NCBI GenBank assembly: GCA_023414875.1
Contig: JAEZMV010000028.1
Span: 248,001 to 312,000 of the forward strand
Origin: Bacillota bacterium
GTDB taxonomy: Bacteria; Bacillota; Clostridia; Lachnospirales; Lachnospiraceae
DNA length: 64,000 nt
Direction of reading: 5' to 3'
Shown here: positions 52,732 through 61,553 of the stretch, piece by piece
Layout of the letters: each line of letters begins with the position of its first letter
Numbering within the stretch: position 1 is the first letter of the stretch
Translations under genes and position numbers: made by a program
Notes under the pieces: model-generated
Databases searched by the model: none
What the model was told of the DNA's origin: nothing
Seen by the model: only the letters and a program-made list of their open reading frames with translations

Positions 52732-54252
52732 ATGACTAAGTATATTATTGCTCATGATTTAGGGACATCAGGAAATAAGGCTACATTATTTACTACGGAT
52801 GGTAAACTTGTAAAAAGCTCGGTGTTTCAATATGGTACAAAACTGTTCAATTCAAATTGGGCTGAGCAAAATCCTAATGATTGGTGGAAAGCATTTTGCA
52901 GCACCAATAAAGAATTACTAGAGGGAATAGATAAGACAATGGTTAGCGCAGTCTCCTTTAGCGGTCAGATGATGGGTTGTCTTTGCGTTGATAAAAATGG
53001 GAATCCTCTTAGAAATTCAATTATCTGGATGGATATGAGAGCACAGGCTGAGCAACTGGAGATTGAGGAGAAGATTGACAAGCGAGAGTTCTATAACTTA
53101 ACCGGTCACCGTATTAGCAGTGCATATAGTGTTGAGAAGCTGATGTGGATTAAAAATAATGAGCCGGATATTTATCATAATACATATAAGATATTGAATG
53201 CAAAGGATTATATAGTTTGTAGATTAACCGGTAAATTTGTGACTGACTATTCCGATGCTTCCGGCACAAACGTTTTTGATATTAATACATTTAAGTGGTC
53301 AGACAGACTGGTGAATATTACCGGAATAGATCGTGATAAACTACCGGAAGCTCTTCCTTCTACTACGATTGTGGGAGAAGTGTCCGCTGCGATGAGCGAG
53401 GAATGTGGACTTCCAATTGGAACTAAGGTTGTTCTTGGCGGTGGAGATGGTATGTGTGCTTCTGTTGGTGCGGGATCAGTAACACCGAATTTTGTATACA
53501 ATTGTCTGGGCTCCTCATCCTGGATCACTACAACCACGGAGAAACCTATTTTCGACGAAGAGATGAAAACCTTTAATTGGGCTCATGTTGTGCCGGGTAT
53601 GATTGGACCCACAGGAACAATGCAGGCTGCAGGCTTATCCTATAACTGGGCTATTAATATGCTATACAAAAAAGAAATAGAGCTCGCTGGGAATACTGGA
53701 AGTGTCTATGAGTTGGTTAATTCCGAGATTACCAAGTCACAGCCGTTGTCTAATAACCTGTTATTCCTGCCATACTTAGTTGGTGAAAGAAGTCCTAGAT
53801 GGAATCCCAATGCCCGTGGAGCCTTCATAGGTCTGACCGCTGAACATACCCGTGGAGATTTAATGAGAAGTGTTGTCGAAGGAGTTGCAATGAATCTCAG
53901 GATAATTCTCGATAGTTTCCGAAACAGAATACCTATTAATGAAATAACAGTAATTGGTGGTTTGGCGAAAAGCCCGATTGTTCGACAGATTCTTGCTGAT
54001 GTGTTTGATGCAAAGATACTCAAGCTTAATTGCGTAGAGGAGGCAACTTCTATTGGAGCTGTAGTAACAGCTGGTGTTAGTACAGGAGAAATCAAAGACT
54101 TTTCTGAGGTTTCAAAGTTTATCACAGTGGAATCCATTGATGTTCCTAACAAATTACACACAGCGACATATAATGAGAAAATTGAATTATTTAATATTGC
54201 CTATGATAATCTAATGTTTGTGAATGATAAACTATCAATGTTAAGGAATTAG
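52732..54252 (+). CDS. FGGY-family carbohydrate kinase, xylulokinase-like
   Basis: 506 residues. Two ASKHA domains: IIAHDLGTSGNKATLFTTDG (phosphate 1), FSGQMMGCLCVDKNG, IWMDMRAQAE, GGGDGMCASVGAG, and the FGGY signature region GGLAKSPIVRQILADVFDA. It phosphorylates a pentulose or related keto sugar. It is in the LacI regulon of the element and would supply the phosphorylated intermediate to the aldolase branch. Confidence 0.88.
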   Translation: MTKYIIAHDLGTSGNKATLFTTDGKLVKSSVFQYGTKLFNSNWAEQNPNDWWKAFCSTNKELLEGIDKTMVSAVSFSGQMMGCLCVDKNGNPLRNSIIWMDMRAQAEQLEIEEKIDKREFYNLTGHRISSAYSVEKLMWIKNNEPDIYHNTYKILNAKDYIVCRLTGKFVTDYSDASGTNVFDINTFKWSDRLVNITGIDRDKLPEALPSTTIVGEVSAAMSEECGLPIGTKVVLGGGDGMCASVGAGSVTPNFVYNCLGSSSWITTTTEKPIFDEEMKTFNWAHVVPGMIGPTGTMQAAGLSYNWAINMLYKKEIELAGNTGSVYELVNSEITKSQPLSNNLLFLPYLVGERSPRWNPNARGAFIGLTAEHTRGDLMRSVVEGVAMNLRIILDSFRNRIPINEITVIGGLAKSPIVRQILADVFDAKILKLNCVEEATSIGAVVTAGVSTGEIKDFSEVSKFITVESIDVPNKLHTATYNEKIELFNIAYDNLMFVNDKLSMLRN

Positions 54253-54265
54253 GAGGGTGAATAAG

Positions 54266-54319
54266 ATGAAGGCATTGCGGATGCTGGGAAGATGTTTGCC
54301 CGGTAAAAGCAATAAGTGA
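54266..54319 (+). pseudogene. Truncated start of a Zn-dependent alcohol dehydrogenase gene
   Basis: GGAGGG then ATG, coding MKALRMLGRCLPGKSNK and stop. MKALRMLG is the usual beginning of sorbitol/threonine-dehydrogenase-type medium-chain dehydrogenases, and the ribosome site is intact, so this seems to be the stub left by a deletion. Recognition rests on only eight residues. Confidence 0.35.
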
Positions 54320-54453
54320 AAAATAGGATATTAAAATAATAAAGTGTATATAAATAGGAACTTCTTATGATTTAGCAAAGTTGTTCCTATTTGATTGTAA
54401 AGATATATTTGGGAGATAATCATTATCTAATGCAATAGTTTATGGAGGATCAT

Positions 54454-55341
54454 ATGTACAAAATTGTTAAAAAAGAAAGATTGGCCTCGAGTATCTATTT
54501 AATGGATATAGAAGCTCCAAGAGTTGCAAAATCATGCCAGCCCGGACAATTTATCATTTTAAAAATGGATGAAAAGGGAGAGCGAATTCCGCTTACAATC
54601 TGTGATTACCAAAGAGAAGCAGGCATAGTAACAATCGTATTTCAGGTATTGGGTTCGTCCACAAAAAAACTGTCGGAGTATAATGAAGGGAATTACATAA
54701 GAGTTTTTTCGGGACCGCTTGGATGTCCGTCAGAGCTTGTAAAGGAGTCTTTCGAAGAATTAAGCAGGAAGAAGATATTATTCGTAGCCGGAGGCGTTGG
54801 GACAGCACCGGTTTACCCACAGCTAAAGATGTTGAAGGAACGGGGAATTGAGGCTGACTGTATCATTGGAGCAAGGAATAAAGATCTCATTATTTTCGAA
54901 GAGGAAATGAAAAAGGTTTCAAAAAATGTATATATATCTACAGATGACGGTTCCTACGGTCTTAAAGGCAATGTGAATGACTGTATAAGAGATTTAATTC
55001 AAAGTCAAGGAAAGCATTACGATTTGGTGATAGCTATCGGGCCGTTAGTTATGATGAAATATGTATGTATTTTAACGAAGGAATTAGGGATTAGAACAAT
55101 AGTCAGCATGAATCCGGTCATGGTAGATGGTACAGGTATGTGTGGTGCATGTCGATTAACGATAGGTAATGAAGTGAAATTTGCCTGTGTCGATGGTCCT
55201 GAATTTGATGGACATATGGTTAACTTTGATGAAAGCATTGCGAGACAGCAAATGTATAAAACAGTTGAAGGCCATGCACTTCTGAAGGAACAGGAGCGTA
55301 CTATCCAAAAAAGTAAGAGTTGTGATTGCAGTAATAAATAG
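54454..55341 (+). CDS. Ferredoxin-NADP reductase subunit (NfnA/SudB-like)
   Basis: 295 residues from MYKIVKKERLASSIYLMDIE; GGAGG lies immediately upstream. FAD-binding RIPLTICDYQRE-type motif, NAD-binding FVAGGVGTAPVYPQLKMLKERG, and a C-terminal 2Fe-2S site MCGACRLTIGNEVKFACVDGP. It forms a complex with the next gene product. Such complexes couple NADH, NADPH and ferredoxin (NfnAB) or act on sulfide/polysulfide (SudAB). Confidence 0.88.
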   Translation: MYKIVKKERLASSIYLMDIEAPRVAKSCQPGQFIILKMDEKGERIPLTICDYQREAGIVTIVFQVLGSSTKKLSEYNEGNYIRVFSGPLGCPSELVKESFEELSRKKILFVAGGVGTAPVYPQLKMLKERGIEADCIIGARNKDLIIFEEEMKKVSKNVYISTDDGSYGLKGNVNDCIRDLIQSQGKHYDLVIAIGPLVMMKYVCILTKELGIRTIVSMNPVMVDGTGMCGACRLTIGNEVKFACVDGPEFDGHMVNFDESIARQQMYKTVEGHALLKEQERTIQKSKSCDCSNK

Positions 55342-55353
55342 AGGAGAATCGGT

Positions 55354-56751
55354 ATGGATGTATTAAAGAAAGTTCCTGTCAGAGAGCAGGAACCAAATAT
55401 CAGAGCAACGAATTTTGATGAAGTATGCCTTGGTTATAATTTAGAAGAAGCGACAAAAGAGGCTTCCAGATGCTTGAAGTGTAAAAAAGCGAAATGCAGA
55501 GAAGGATGTCCTGTATTTATTGATATTCCGGGTTTTATTAAGGAAGTGGAAGCTGGTAATATAGAGAAAGCCTCTAATATTATTAGTTTGTATTCGGCAC
55601 TTCCGGCAGTGTGCGGTAGAGTATGTCCGCAGGAGTCTCAGTGTGAAGAAAAATGTATCCGAGGGATTAAGGGGGAAGCGGTCTCGATTGGCAAACTGGA
55701 GCGATTCGTTGCAGATTGGGCCAGAGAGCATGGTATGAAACCTGAGCCTCCAATGCATAAAAACGGAATAAAAATAGCCGTAATTGGCTCGGGGCCGGCT
55801 GGACTTACCTGTGCCGGAGATTTAGCAAAAATGGGGTATGATGTCACCGTGTTTGAAGCCCTGCATGAAGCAGGAGGAGTATTGGTATATGGTATCCCGG
55901 AATTCCGTCTTCCTAAGAATTCGGTAGTAAAGACAGAAATTGATAATATAAAAGCGCTCGGTGTTAAAATTGAGACCAATGTTATTATCGGAAAATCGGT
56001 TACCATTGATGAACTTATGGAAGAAGAAGGCTTTGAGGCGGTATTTATCGGATCAGGGGCAGGACTTCCTAAGTTCATGGGAATACCAGGCGAAAATGCC
56101 AATGGTGTCTTCTCTGCCAATGAGTATTTAACAAGGAACAATTTGATGAAAGCGTTTGATGAAAGTTATGATACGCCTATATATAAAGGAAAGAAGGTAG
56201 CAGTTGTTGGTGGTGGTAATGTTGCAATGGATGCTGCTAGAACTGCTTTAAGGCTTGGTGCACAAGTATATATTATCTATCGGCGGAGTGAAGAGGAATT
56301 ACCGGCTAGAGTAGAAGAGGTACATCATGCAAAGGAAGAAGGTATTATATTCAAATTACTGACAAATCCAACTGAAATACTTGTTGATGAGAAGGGCTGG
56401 GTCAGAGGAATAAAGTGTATAGAGATGGAGCTGGGAGAACCGGACCAAACCGGCAGGAGAAGACCAATAGAAAAACAAAATTCTGAGTTTGAGATTGAGT
56501 TAGATGTTGTCATAATGTCCTTGGGAACGAGCCCAAATCCTTTGATATCTTCTACAACGCAAGGCCTTGATGTGAACAAATGGAAATGCATTATTGCTGA
56601 TGAGCTTACAGGCATGACCTCTAAAGAAGGTGTTTTCGCCGGTGGAGATGCAGTGACTGGAGCGGCTACCGTAATTCTGGCAATGGGTGCAGGTAAAACA
56701 GCAGCAAAGGGTATTGATAACTATATAAATATGAAAAAAAATAATAAGTGA
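55354..56751 (+). CDS. Glutamate-synthase-small-subunit-like oxidoreductase (NfnB/SudA-like)
   Basis: 465 residues. N-terminal 4Fe-4S ligands (CLKCKKAKCREGCPVFIDIP; CGRVCPQESQCEEKCIRG), FAD site IAVIGSGPAGLTCAGDLAKM, NADPH site VAVVGGGNVAMDAARTAL, and GVFAGGDAVTGAATVILAMG. It starts 12 bp after its partner. The pair would adjust NADPH/ferredoxin pools for the reductive steps of the element or of the host. Confidence 0.9.
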   Translation: MDVLKKVPVREQEPNIRATNFDEVCLGYNLEEATKEASRCLKCKKAKCREGCPVFIDIPGFIKEVEAGNIEKASNIISLYSALPAVCGRVCPQESQCEEKCIRGIKGEAVSIGKLERFVADWAREHGMKPEPPMHKNGIKIAVIGSGPAGLTCAGDLAKMGYDVTVFEALHEAGGVLVYGIPEFRLPKNSVVKTEIDNIKALGVKIETNVIIGKSVTIDELMEEEGFEAVFIGSGAGLPKFMGIPGENANGVFSANEYLTRNNLMKAFDESYDTPIYKGKKVAVVGGGNVAMDAARTALRLGAQVYIIYRRSEEELPARVEEVHHAKEEGIIFKLLTNPTEILVDEKGWVRGIKCIEMELGEPDQTGRRRPIEKQNSEFEIELDVVIMSLGTSPNPLISSTTQGLDVNKWKCIIADELTGMTSKEGVFAGGDAVTGAATVILAMGAGKTAAKGIDNYINMKKNNK

Positions 56752-56780
56752 GGTTTATCCTAAATGGATAACCTGATAGG

Positions 56781-56820
56781 GGAAGACCGGTGCGCGCAGG
56801 CACTGAAGTCTTCCTTTTTC
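56781..56820 (+). terminator. Rho-independent terminator after the NfnAB-like pair
   Basis: GGAAGAC (56781-56787) / GTCTTCC (56808-56814) followed by TTTTTCTT. A second inverted repeat AGGTTTATCC/GGATAACCT lies just before it. Confidence 0.7.
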
Positions 56821-56940
56821 TTATCTGGATTAATATTAGAAAGAACAGACCTGTTAAGTTAACTAATATAATTGAATTTAAGTTATAATCAGTATTCTTA
56901 ACCAATATATATTAGTAACGAAAAGGATGGTGAATGACAT

Positions 56941-57054
56941 ATGGGAAAGTTAGTATTACATAATCACTATCGGGAGCAAGACAAAAGAAAACGAGAACGC
57001 GAAGTGCTAGAAATAGTCGTTAATATGATTAAGAAAAAAACAGTTGATTTATGA
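56941..57054 (+). CDS. 37-residue basic small protein upstream of the recombinase
   Basis: ATG at 56941 with AAGGATGGTGAATGAC ahead. The peptide starts MGKLVLHNHYREQDKRKR and ends MIKKKTVDL: short, basic, helical. Location next to the recombinase would fit a directionality factor or DNA-binding helper, but I recognise no family and it may be chance. Confidence 0.4.
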   Translation: MGKLVLHNHYREQDKRKREREVLEIVVNMIKKKTVDL

Positions 57055-57148
57055 AGAACGTAGTTAGATATAACTCCTCTATATTATTAAGAAGGGTATA
57101 ATATGATTGGTGGTATCTAACCTCTTTTACAATAAAGGAGGACTGAAT

Positions 57149-58750
57149 ATGGATAAAGCAGCAATATACTGTAGATTAAGCAGAGAAGACGTTGATAAAT
57201 TGAATAAAGGTGATGATAGTGAAAGTATTCAAAATCAGAAGCTGCTTTTAGTAAATTATGCAATGGAACATAATATGCAAATTTATAAGGTGTACAGTGA
57301 TGATGATTACTCCGGCGCAGATAAAGACAGACCTGAGTGGAATAAAATGTTAAGTGATGCCAGAAGCAGAGAGTTTAATGTTATTATCTGCAAAACACAA
57401 TCGAGATTCACTCGTGAGATGGAAATTGTTGAAAAATATATTCACGGTTACTTCATCGAATGGGGTATTCGATTCATTGGAACTATTGACAATGTGGATT
57501 CTAATGTCAAAGGTAATAAAAAGACTCGTCAGATTAATGGGTTAATTAACGAATGGTATCTGGAGGATTTATCCGAAAACATTAAAGCGGTATTCAGAAA
57601 GAAGATGGAGGAGGGTCAATTCCTTGGTGCTTTTGCTCCATTCGGCTATAAAAAGGACACAGCTGACCGGCACAAATTGATTGTTGACGAAGAAACAGCT
57701 AAAGTAGTCCGGTGGATCTTTGATTTATACCTTGAAGGCTACAGTATAAAAAGAATTGCCTATATATTGACAGAAACCCAAATCCCCACACCAACAGCTT
57801 ACAAGCAAAATTCGGGATATAATTACAAAAATCCGAAGTCAGATTCTGCTTCCTCTAAAATGGGAGTGTGGGGGACAACCACCATTAGAAAAATTCTGAC
57901 GAACAATACCTATGTAGGTATACTCACACAGGGCAAAGTAAAAAAACTTAGTTATAAAAGCAAAAAAGTTGTCAAAACCCCCGAAATTGAATGGGTTGTC
58001 AAAGAAGACAATCATGAAGCGATTATTGATATGAATACCTTCTATCAAGCCCAAAAAATGATGAAAGCAAAACGAACCGTTAGCGAAAATAATGGAAACG
58101 GCAAGCATAAGGCACATTGCTTGGCCGGAAGGGTTCGGTGCTTAGAATGTGGTTCTAGCTTAATTAAAATGGGTGGAAGTAACAATCAGGAGAGCCGTTA
58201 TTTAAGATGTCAGCTGGCAAATAAGACCAGAAATAAAATGTGCACTCCACATGCGGTTCGCTTGCTTGATTTAAAAAATACGATTGCTGGAGAAATAAAA
58301 ATTCTTATTAAGGAAGTCTTAAATGAGGAGAGTGAAAAGTATTTATCGGATAGAATTAATGGAATTACAGTTGCTGAAAATAGGATAGAAACGAAAGTGA
58401 AGGAGTTACGTAAAATCCTCAAAACCATCCAAGATTACAAAAAAGCCTTATCAGATACCTATGTGGATAAGTCTAGGAATTTGATATCTGAAGAAGAATA
58501 TATAACACTTCGGGAAAGTTTTAATGTAACGCTTCGTACAGAGCAGGAAAGATATGAAAGACTTAAGGGAGAGATAGAATTGATTAGAATGGCCGATGTA
58601 GAGAAGCCGGATGTATTGACACTTGTGAAGCGATATGCAGATTTTGAAGAGCTTACAACAGAAATTGTTTCCTGGTTTATCGACTTCATAGAAGTTGGGG
58701 AGAAGGATTTGTACAACAACCAAGATATACATATTCATTGGAATATATAA
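57149..58750 (+). CDS. Large serine recombinase (site-specific integrase/excisionase)
   Basis: 533 residues from MDKAAIYCRLSRED, AAAGGAGG upstream; the in-frame upstream region to 57107 is rejected. Catalytic Ser in YCRLSRED and the conserved SESIQNQK, then DDYSGADKDRPEW. A recombinase domain (about 155-270), a zinc-ribbon (VRCLECGSSLIKMGGS ... CTPHAVRL) and a C-terminal coiled coil follow. Same architecture as SpoIVCA and TndX. The stop codon lies 31 bp from the attR core. It should recombine the two AACCCATGT sites. Confidence 0.93.
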   Translation: MDKAAIYCRLSREDVDKLNKGDDSESIQNQKLLLVNYAMEHNMQIYKVYSDDDYSGADKDRPEWNKMLSDARSREFNVIICKTQSRFTREMEIVEKYIHGYFIEWGIRFIGTIDNVDSNVKGNKKTRQINGLINEWYLEDLSENIKAVFRKKMEEGQFLGAFAPFGYKKDTADRHKLIVDEETAKVVRWIFDLYLEGYSIKRIAYILTETQIPTPTAYKQNSGYNYKNPKSDSASSKMGVWGTTTIRKILTNNTYVGILTQGKVKKLSYKSKKVVKTPEIEWVVKEDNHEAIIDMNTFYQAQKMMKAKRTVSENNGNGKHKAHCLAGRVRCLECGSSLIKMGGSNNQESRYLRCQLANKTRNKMCTPHAVRLLDLKNTIAGEIKILIKEVLNEESEKYLSDRINGITVAENRIETKVKELRKILKTIQDYKKALSDTYVDKSRNLISEEEYITLRESFNVTLRTEQERYERLKGEIELIRMADVEKPDVLTLVKRYADFEELTTEIVSWFIDFIEVGEKDLYNNQDIHIHWNI

Positions 58751-58781
58751 ATTATTTTCAAAATATATTTTTTAAACACCC

Positions 58782-58790
58782 AACCCATGT
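58782..58790 (+). repeat. attR core, AACCCATGT
   Basis: Direct repeat partner of 46705-46713. Bases to its left (AAACACCC) belong to the element, bases to its right continue the subtilase (GTT ACA GGT). Confidence 0.85.
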
Positions 58791-59928
58791 TACAGGTATT
58801 GCTGCCGGAAACGGGCGCGCCAGTAATGGTTTATACCGTGGGGTGGCCTCACAAAGCGAACTGATAATCGTAAAACTTGGAGCTTCAGTCGGAGATTCCT
58901 TCCCTAAGACAACACAGCTGATGCAGGGGCTTGATTTTGCCCTGAAATATGCAGTGGAGCAGGGAAAGCCGGTTGCAATTAATGTAAGCTTCGGGAATAA
59001 CTATGGTTCACATACGGGAACGACCCTTTTGGAAACCTTCATCAATAATCTAGCTAACGTCTGGAAAAATAATATCGTAATCGGAACAGGTAATGAGGGT
59101 GCAGCGGGAAATCATGCACACGGCATTCTCACCATGGGGCAGGATACGATCGTTGAGCTTGCAGTCAGTGAGTTTGAATTTTCAATCAATGTGCAGATAT
59201 GGAAGAATTATTATGATCATTTTGACATCATAATTACTGCTCCGAATGGAACCCGAGTTGGACCATTGCAGAGAATACTGGGAACTCAGCAGTTTCAGAT
59301 TGGTCAAACGGAGCTATTGGTTTATTATGGAGATCCCACACCCTATAATCCGCAGCAAGAGATTTATATTGAAATGATTCCAACCGGAAGATATATCAAC
59401 CCAGGTATATGGCAATTTGAACTGGTTCCACAAAGGATTGTTACCGGTAATTTTGATATGTGGTTACCCGCTGGAGGAGCGAAAAATCCAGAGACCAGGT
59501 TTTTGTTACCCTCAGAATTTACTACGCTGACAGTTCCATCCACGGCTTTACATGCAATCAGTGTAGGTGCGTATAACGCGTATACGGACAGCTATGCTCC
59601 GTTTTCTGGAAGAGGATATACAAGAGATTTAAACATAAAACCGGATCTTGTTGCACCCGGTGTTAATATTAATTCCTGTGCACCCGGGGGAGGCTATTCA
59701 ATCAGATCGGGAACCTCGATGGCAACTCCTTTTGTAACCGGAAGTGTAGCTTTACTGATGCAATGGGGAATTGTACAAGGAAATGACCCATATCTCTATG
59801 GTGAAAAGATGAGGGCATATTTGATTAATGGCGCTAGACCGCTGAGAATAGAGATGATATATCCGAATCGGACGCTGGGATATGGAGCGCTGTGCTTAGA
59901 AAATACGTTTCGGTATATAGTAAATTGA
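58783..59928 (+). CDS. S8 subtilase, C-terminal part
   Basis: Begins THVTGIAAGNGRASNGLYRG and runs 380 residues in the same frame as the N-terminal part when the att cores are joined. Catalytic Ser is in SGTSMATPFVTGSVALLMQW (Ser510 of the rebuilt 579-residue protein), and the oxyanion Asn region is AINVSFGNNYGSH. An ATG at 58738 inside the element could give a product without the Asp and His of the triad. No mutation is seen, so the gene seems still under selection. Confidence 0.88.
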   Translation, partial: THVTGIAAGNGRASNGLYRGVASQSELIIVKLGASVGDSFPKTTQLMQGLDFALKYAVEQGKPVAINVSFGNNYGSHTGTTLLETFINNLANVWKNNIVIGTGNEGAAGNHAHGILTMGQDTIVELAVSEFEFSINVQIWKNYYDHFDIIITAPNGTRVGPLQRILGTQQFQIGQTELLVYYGDPTPYNPQQEIYIEMIPTGRYINPGIWQFELVPQRIVTGNFDMWLPAGGAKNPETRFLLPSEFTTLTVPSTALHAISVGAYNAYTDSYAPFSGRGYTRDLNIKPDLVAPGVNINSCAPGGGYSIRSGTSMATPFVTGSVALLMQWGIVQGNDPYLYGEKMRAYLINGARPLRIEMIYPNRTLGYGALCLENTFRYIVN

Positions 59929-60045
59929 AAATAAGGTTCCATATTTCCCAATATATACATCGTGAAATCCTGTTTGAAAAAGAGTATAATAAGTACGTAA
60001 CAAATTTAATAAGTTTGTAACAAATACGATTTCAATGGAGGTTTC

Positions 60046-61209
60046 ATGAGAAAAATACATAAGACATTTGTCTGCATTTTAGCAGGGGCAATATCCCTGA
60101 CTGGAAAGGCTGCAATTACATATGCATCAGAGGAGCCGATAGCAGGCATTAATCTGATACTGGAGGAACTGTTTCAAGATGTAGATACCAAAGAGGACCA
60201 AATCATCCAAAAACTTTTGGAGGAAACAACAAAACTTAATTCAGACCTCGCTTTTGCAAAGGTAACGAATTATGTTAATATAAGAAAAGACGCAAGTGAG
60301 GACAGCGAAATACTTGGAAAGCTTTATAATGAATCTGCCGCAACAATAATATCTGCTAAGGATGACTGGTATCAGATTAAATCCGGAGCAGTGGCAGGGT
60401 ACATAAAATCAGAGTTTCTTATTACCGGAGAGAAGGCCGCCGAATTAGCAGAAACTCTAGGTAAAGAGATTGCCATAGTAAATACTACGACCTTAAAGGT
60501 CAGGAAAAAAGCTTCTCTGGATTCAGAGGTATTAACTTTAGTGCCCGCAGGTGATGAGCTAGAAGTACTCAAGAAGCTTGACGGGTGGGTGAAGGTATCC
60601 TTGGGTGGTACGGATACTGGATTTGTATCCGCAGATTATGTTAAAATAAATACCATTTATGAGGAAGCGGTATCCATAGAAGAAGAGCTGGAGAGATTAG
60701 AAGAAGAGGCTGCTGCTAGAAGACAGGAATCCGAAAACAACACCGGTAATGGTTCACAATCCGGAAGTGGTTCAACAGGCAACTCAGGAGTAAATAAATC
60801 AGAAAGCAGTAATTCTTCCTCAGGTAATCATACGTCCTATGAAGATTCCTCTCTGGGAAGCAAAATAGCCTCATATGCAACTCAGTTTGAAGGGAATCCT
60901 TATGTATGGGGAGGAACGAGCTTAACAAACGGTGCGGATTGCTCCGGCTTTACCCAATCGGTTTTTGCGCATTTTGGAATTAGTATTCCAAGAACTTCAA
61001 GAACTCAAGCATCCGGAGGAAGAAAGGTTTCTTTGGATAGTCTAAGGGTGGGAGATTTAGTCTTCTATACAAGAGGCGGAACAATTAATCACGTGGCTAT
61101 TTATATAGGTAGTGGAAAGGTTATCAGTGCCAGCAGCCCCGAAACTGGAATTAGAATAACAAGCTATAATTACAGACAGCCTTATAAGGCTGTAAGCTAT
61201 ATCAGATGA
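60046..61209 (+). CDS. SH3-domain NlpC/P60 cell-wall hydrolase
   Basis: 387 residues, secreted (signal peptide about 1-28, ends ITYASEE). Two bacterial SH3 domains (about 82-127 VTNYVNIRKDASEDSEILGK and 148-200 VNTTTLKVRKKASLDSEVL), a Ser/Gly/Asn-rich linker, and an NlpC/P60 peptidase with Cys in GADCSGFTQSVFA, His in NHVAIYIGSG and a further polar residue. It cleaves peptidoglycan stem peptides. Monocistronic with GGAGG upstream. Confidence 0.92.
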   Translation: MRKIHKTFVCILAGAISLTGKAAITYASEEPIAGINLILEELFQDVDTKEDQIIQKLLEETTKLNSDLAFAKVTNYVNIRKDASEDSEILGKLYNESAATIISAKDDWYQIKSGAVAGYIKSEFLITGEKAAELAETLGKEIAIVNTTTLKVRKKASLDSEVLTLVPAGDELEVLKKLDGWVKVSLGGTDTGFVSADYVKINTIYEEAVSIEEELERLEEEAAARRQESENNTGNGSQSGSGSTGNSGVNKSESSNSSSGNHTSYEDSSLGSKIASYATQFEGNPYVWGGTSLTNGADCSGFTQSVFAHFGISIPRTSRTQASGGRKVSLDSLRVGDLVFYTRGGTINHVAIYIGSGKVISASSPETGIRITSYNYRQPYKAVSYIR

Positions 61210-61259
61210 TTTAAGTCAATAATGAAATAAATGCTTTTCTTTCATCATGTATCTCAAAG

Positions 61260-61291
61260 GCTTTGGTAAGTAATTTACCAAAGCTTTTTTT
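61260..61291 (+). terminator. Rho-independent terminator after the NlpC/P60 gene
   Basis: GCTTTGGTAA (61260-61269) / TTACCAAAGC (61275-61284) then TTTTTT. Nothing else was recognised between here and the next start at 61554. Confidence 0.85.
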
Positions 61292-61553
61292 ATTTGAAAT
61301 TACGTCCTATTGAATAAAACATCTCTGCATAGCTCTGGAAATGACACCCAATGGAATTAAACCATCGCACTTATCCAGGTATGTTAATATTAATATTTTT
61401 TTTTATGGGACTGGACAAGTACATTGGTTGTGATTTATGATAAAGATATCATAAATGATAAAATATGATGAAATATGTTAATAGCTTTTTATGAATTAAG
61501 AAAAACAGATTCCTATTTGTGAATATATTATTATAAAGAAAGGAGGTAGCACG

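Larger units (their letters stand above)
46705..58781 (+). mobile_element. 12,077-bp serine-recombinase element inserted in a subtilase gene
   Basis: Bounded by the direct repeat AACCCATGT at 46705-46713 and 58782-58790. It carries, from the left, a minus-strand sugar-acid operon, a LacI regulator, an FGGY kinase, an NfnAB-like pair, a small ORF and a large serine recombinase at the right end. Joining the repeats gives GGA CAC GGA ACC CAT GTT ACA GGT ATT, which reads GHGTHVTGI, the standard subtilase His motif, with no base lost. The boundaries are therefore supported at single-base level by the interrupted protein itself. Confidence 0.88.

Noticed and set aside
58738..58782. Separate start for the C-terminal subtilase half (ATG at 58738)
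   Set aside because: These codons belong to the element's end and overlap the recombinase stop; a product from here would lack the catalytic Asp and the GHGTH motif.
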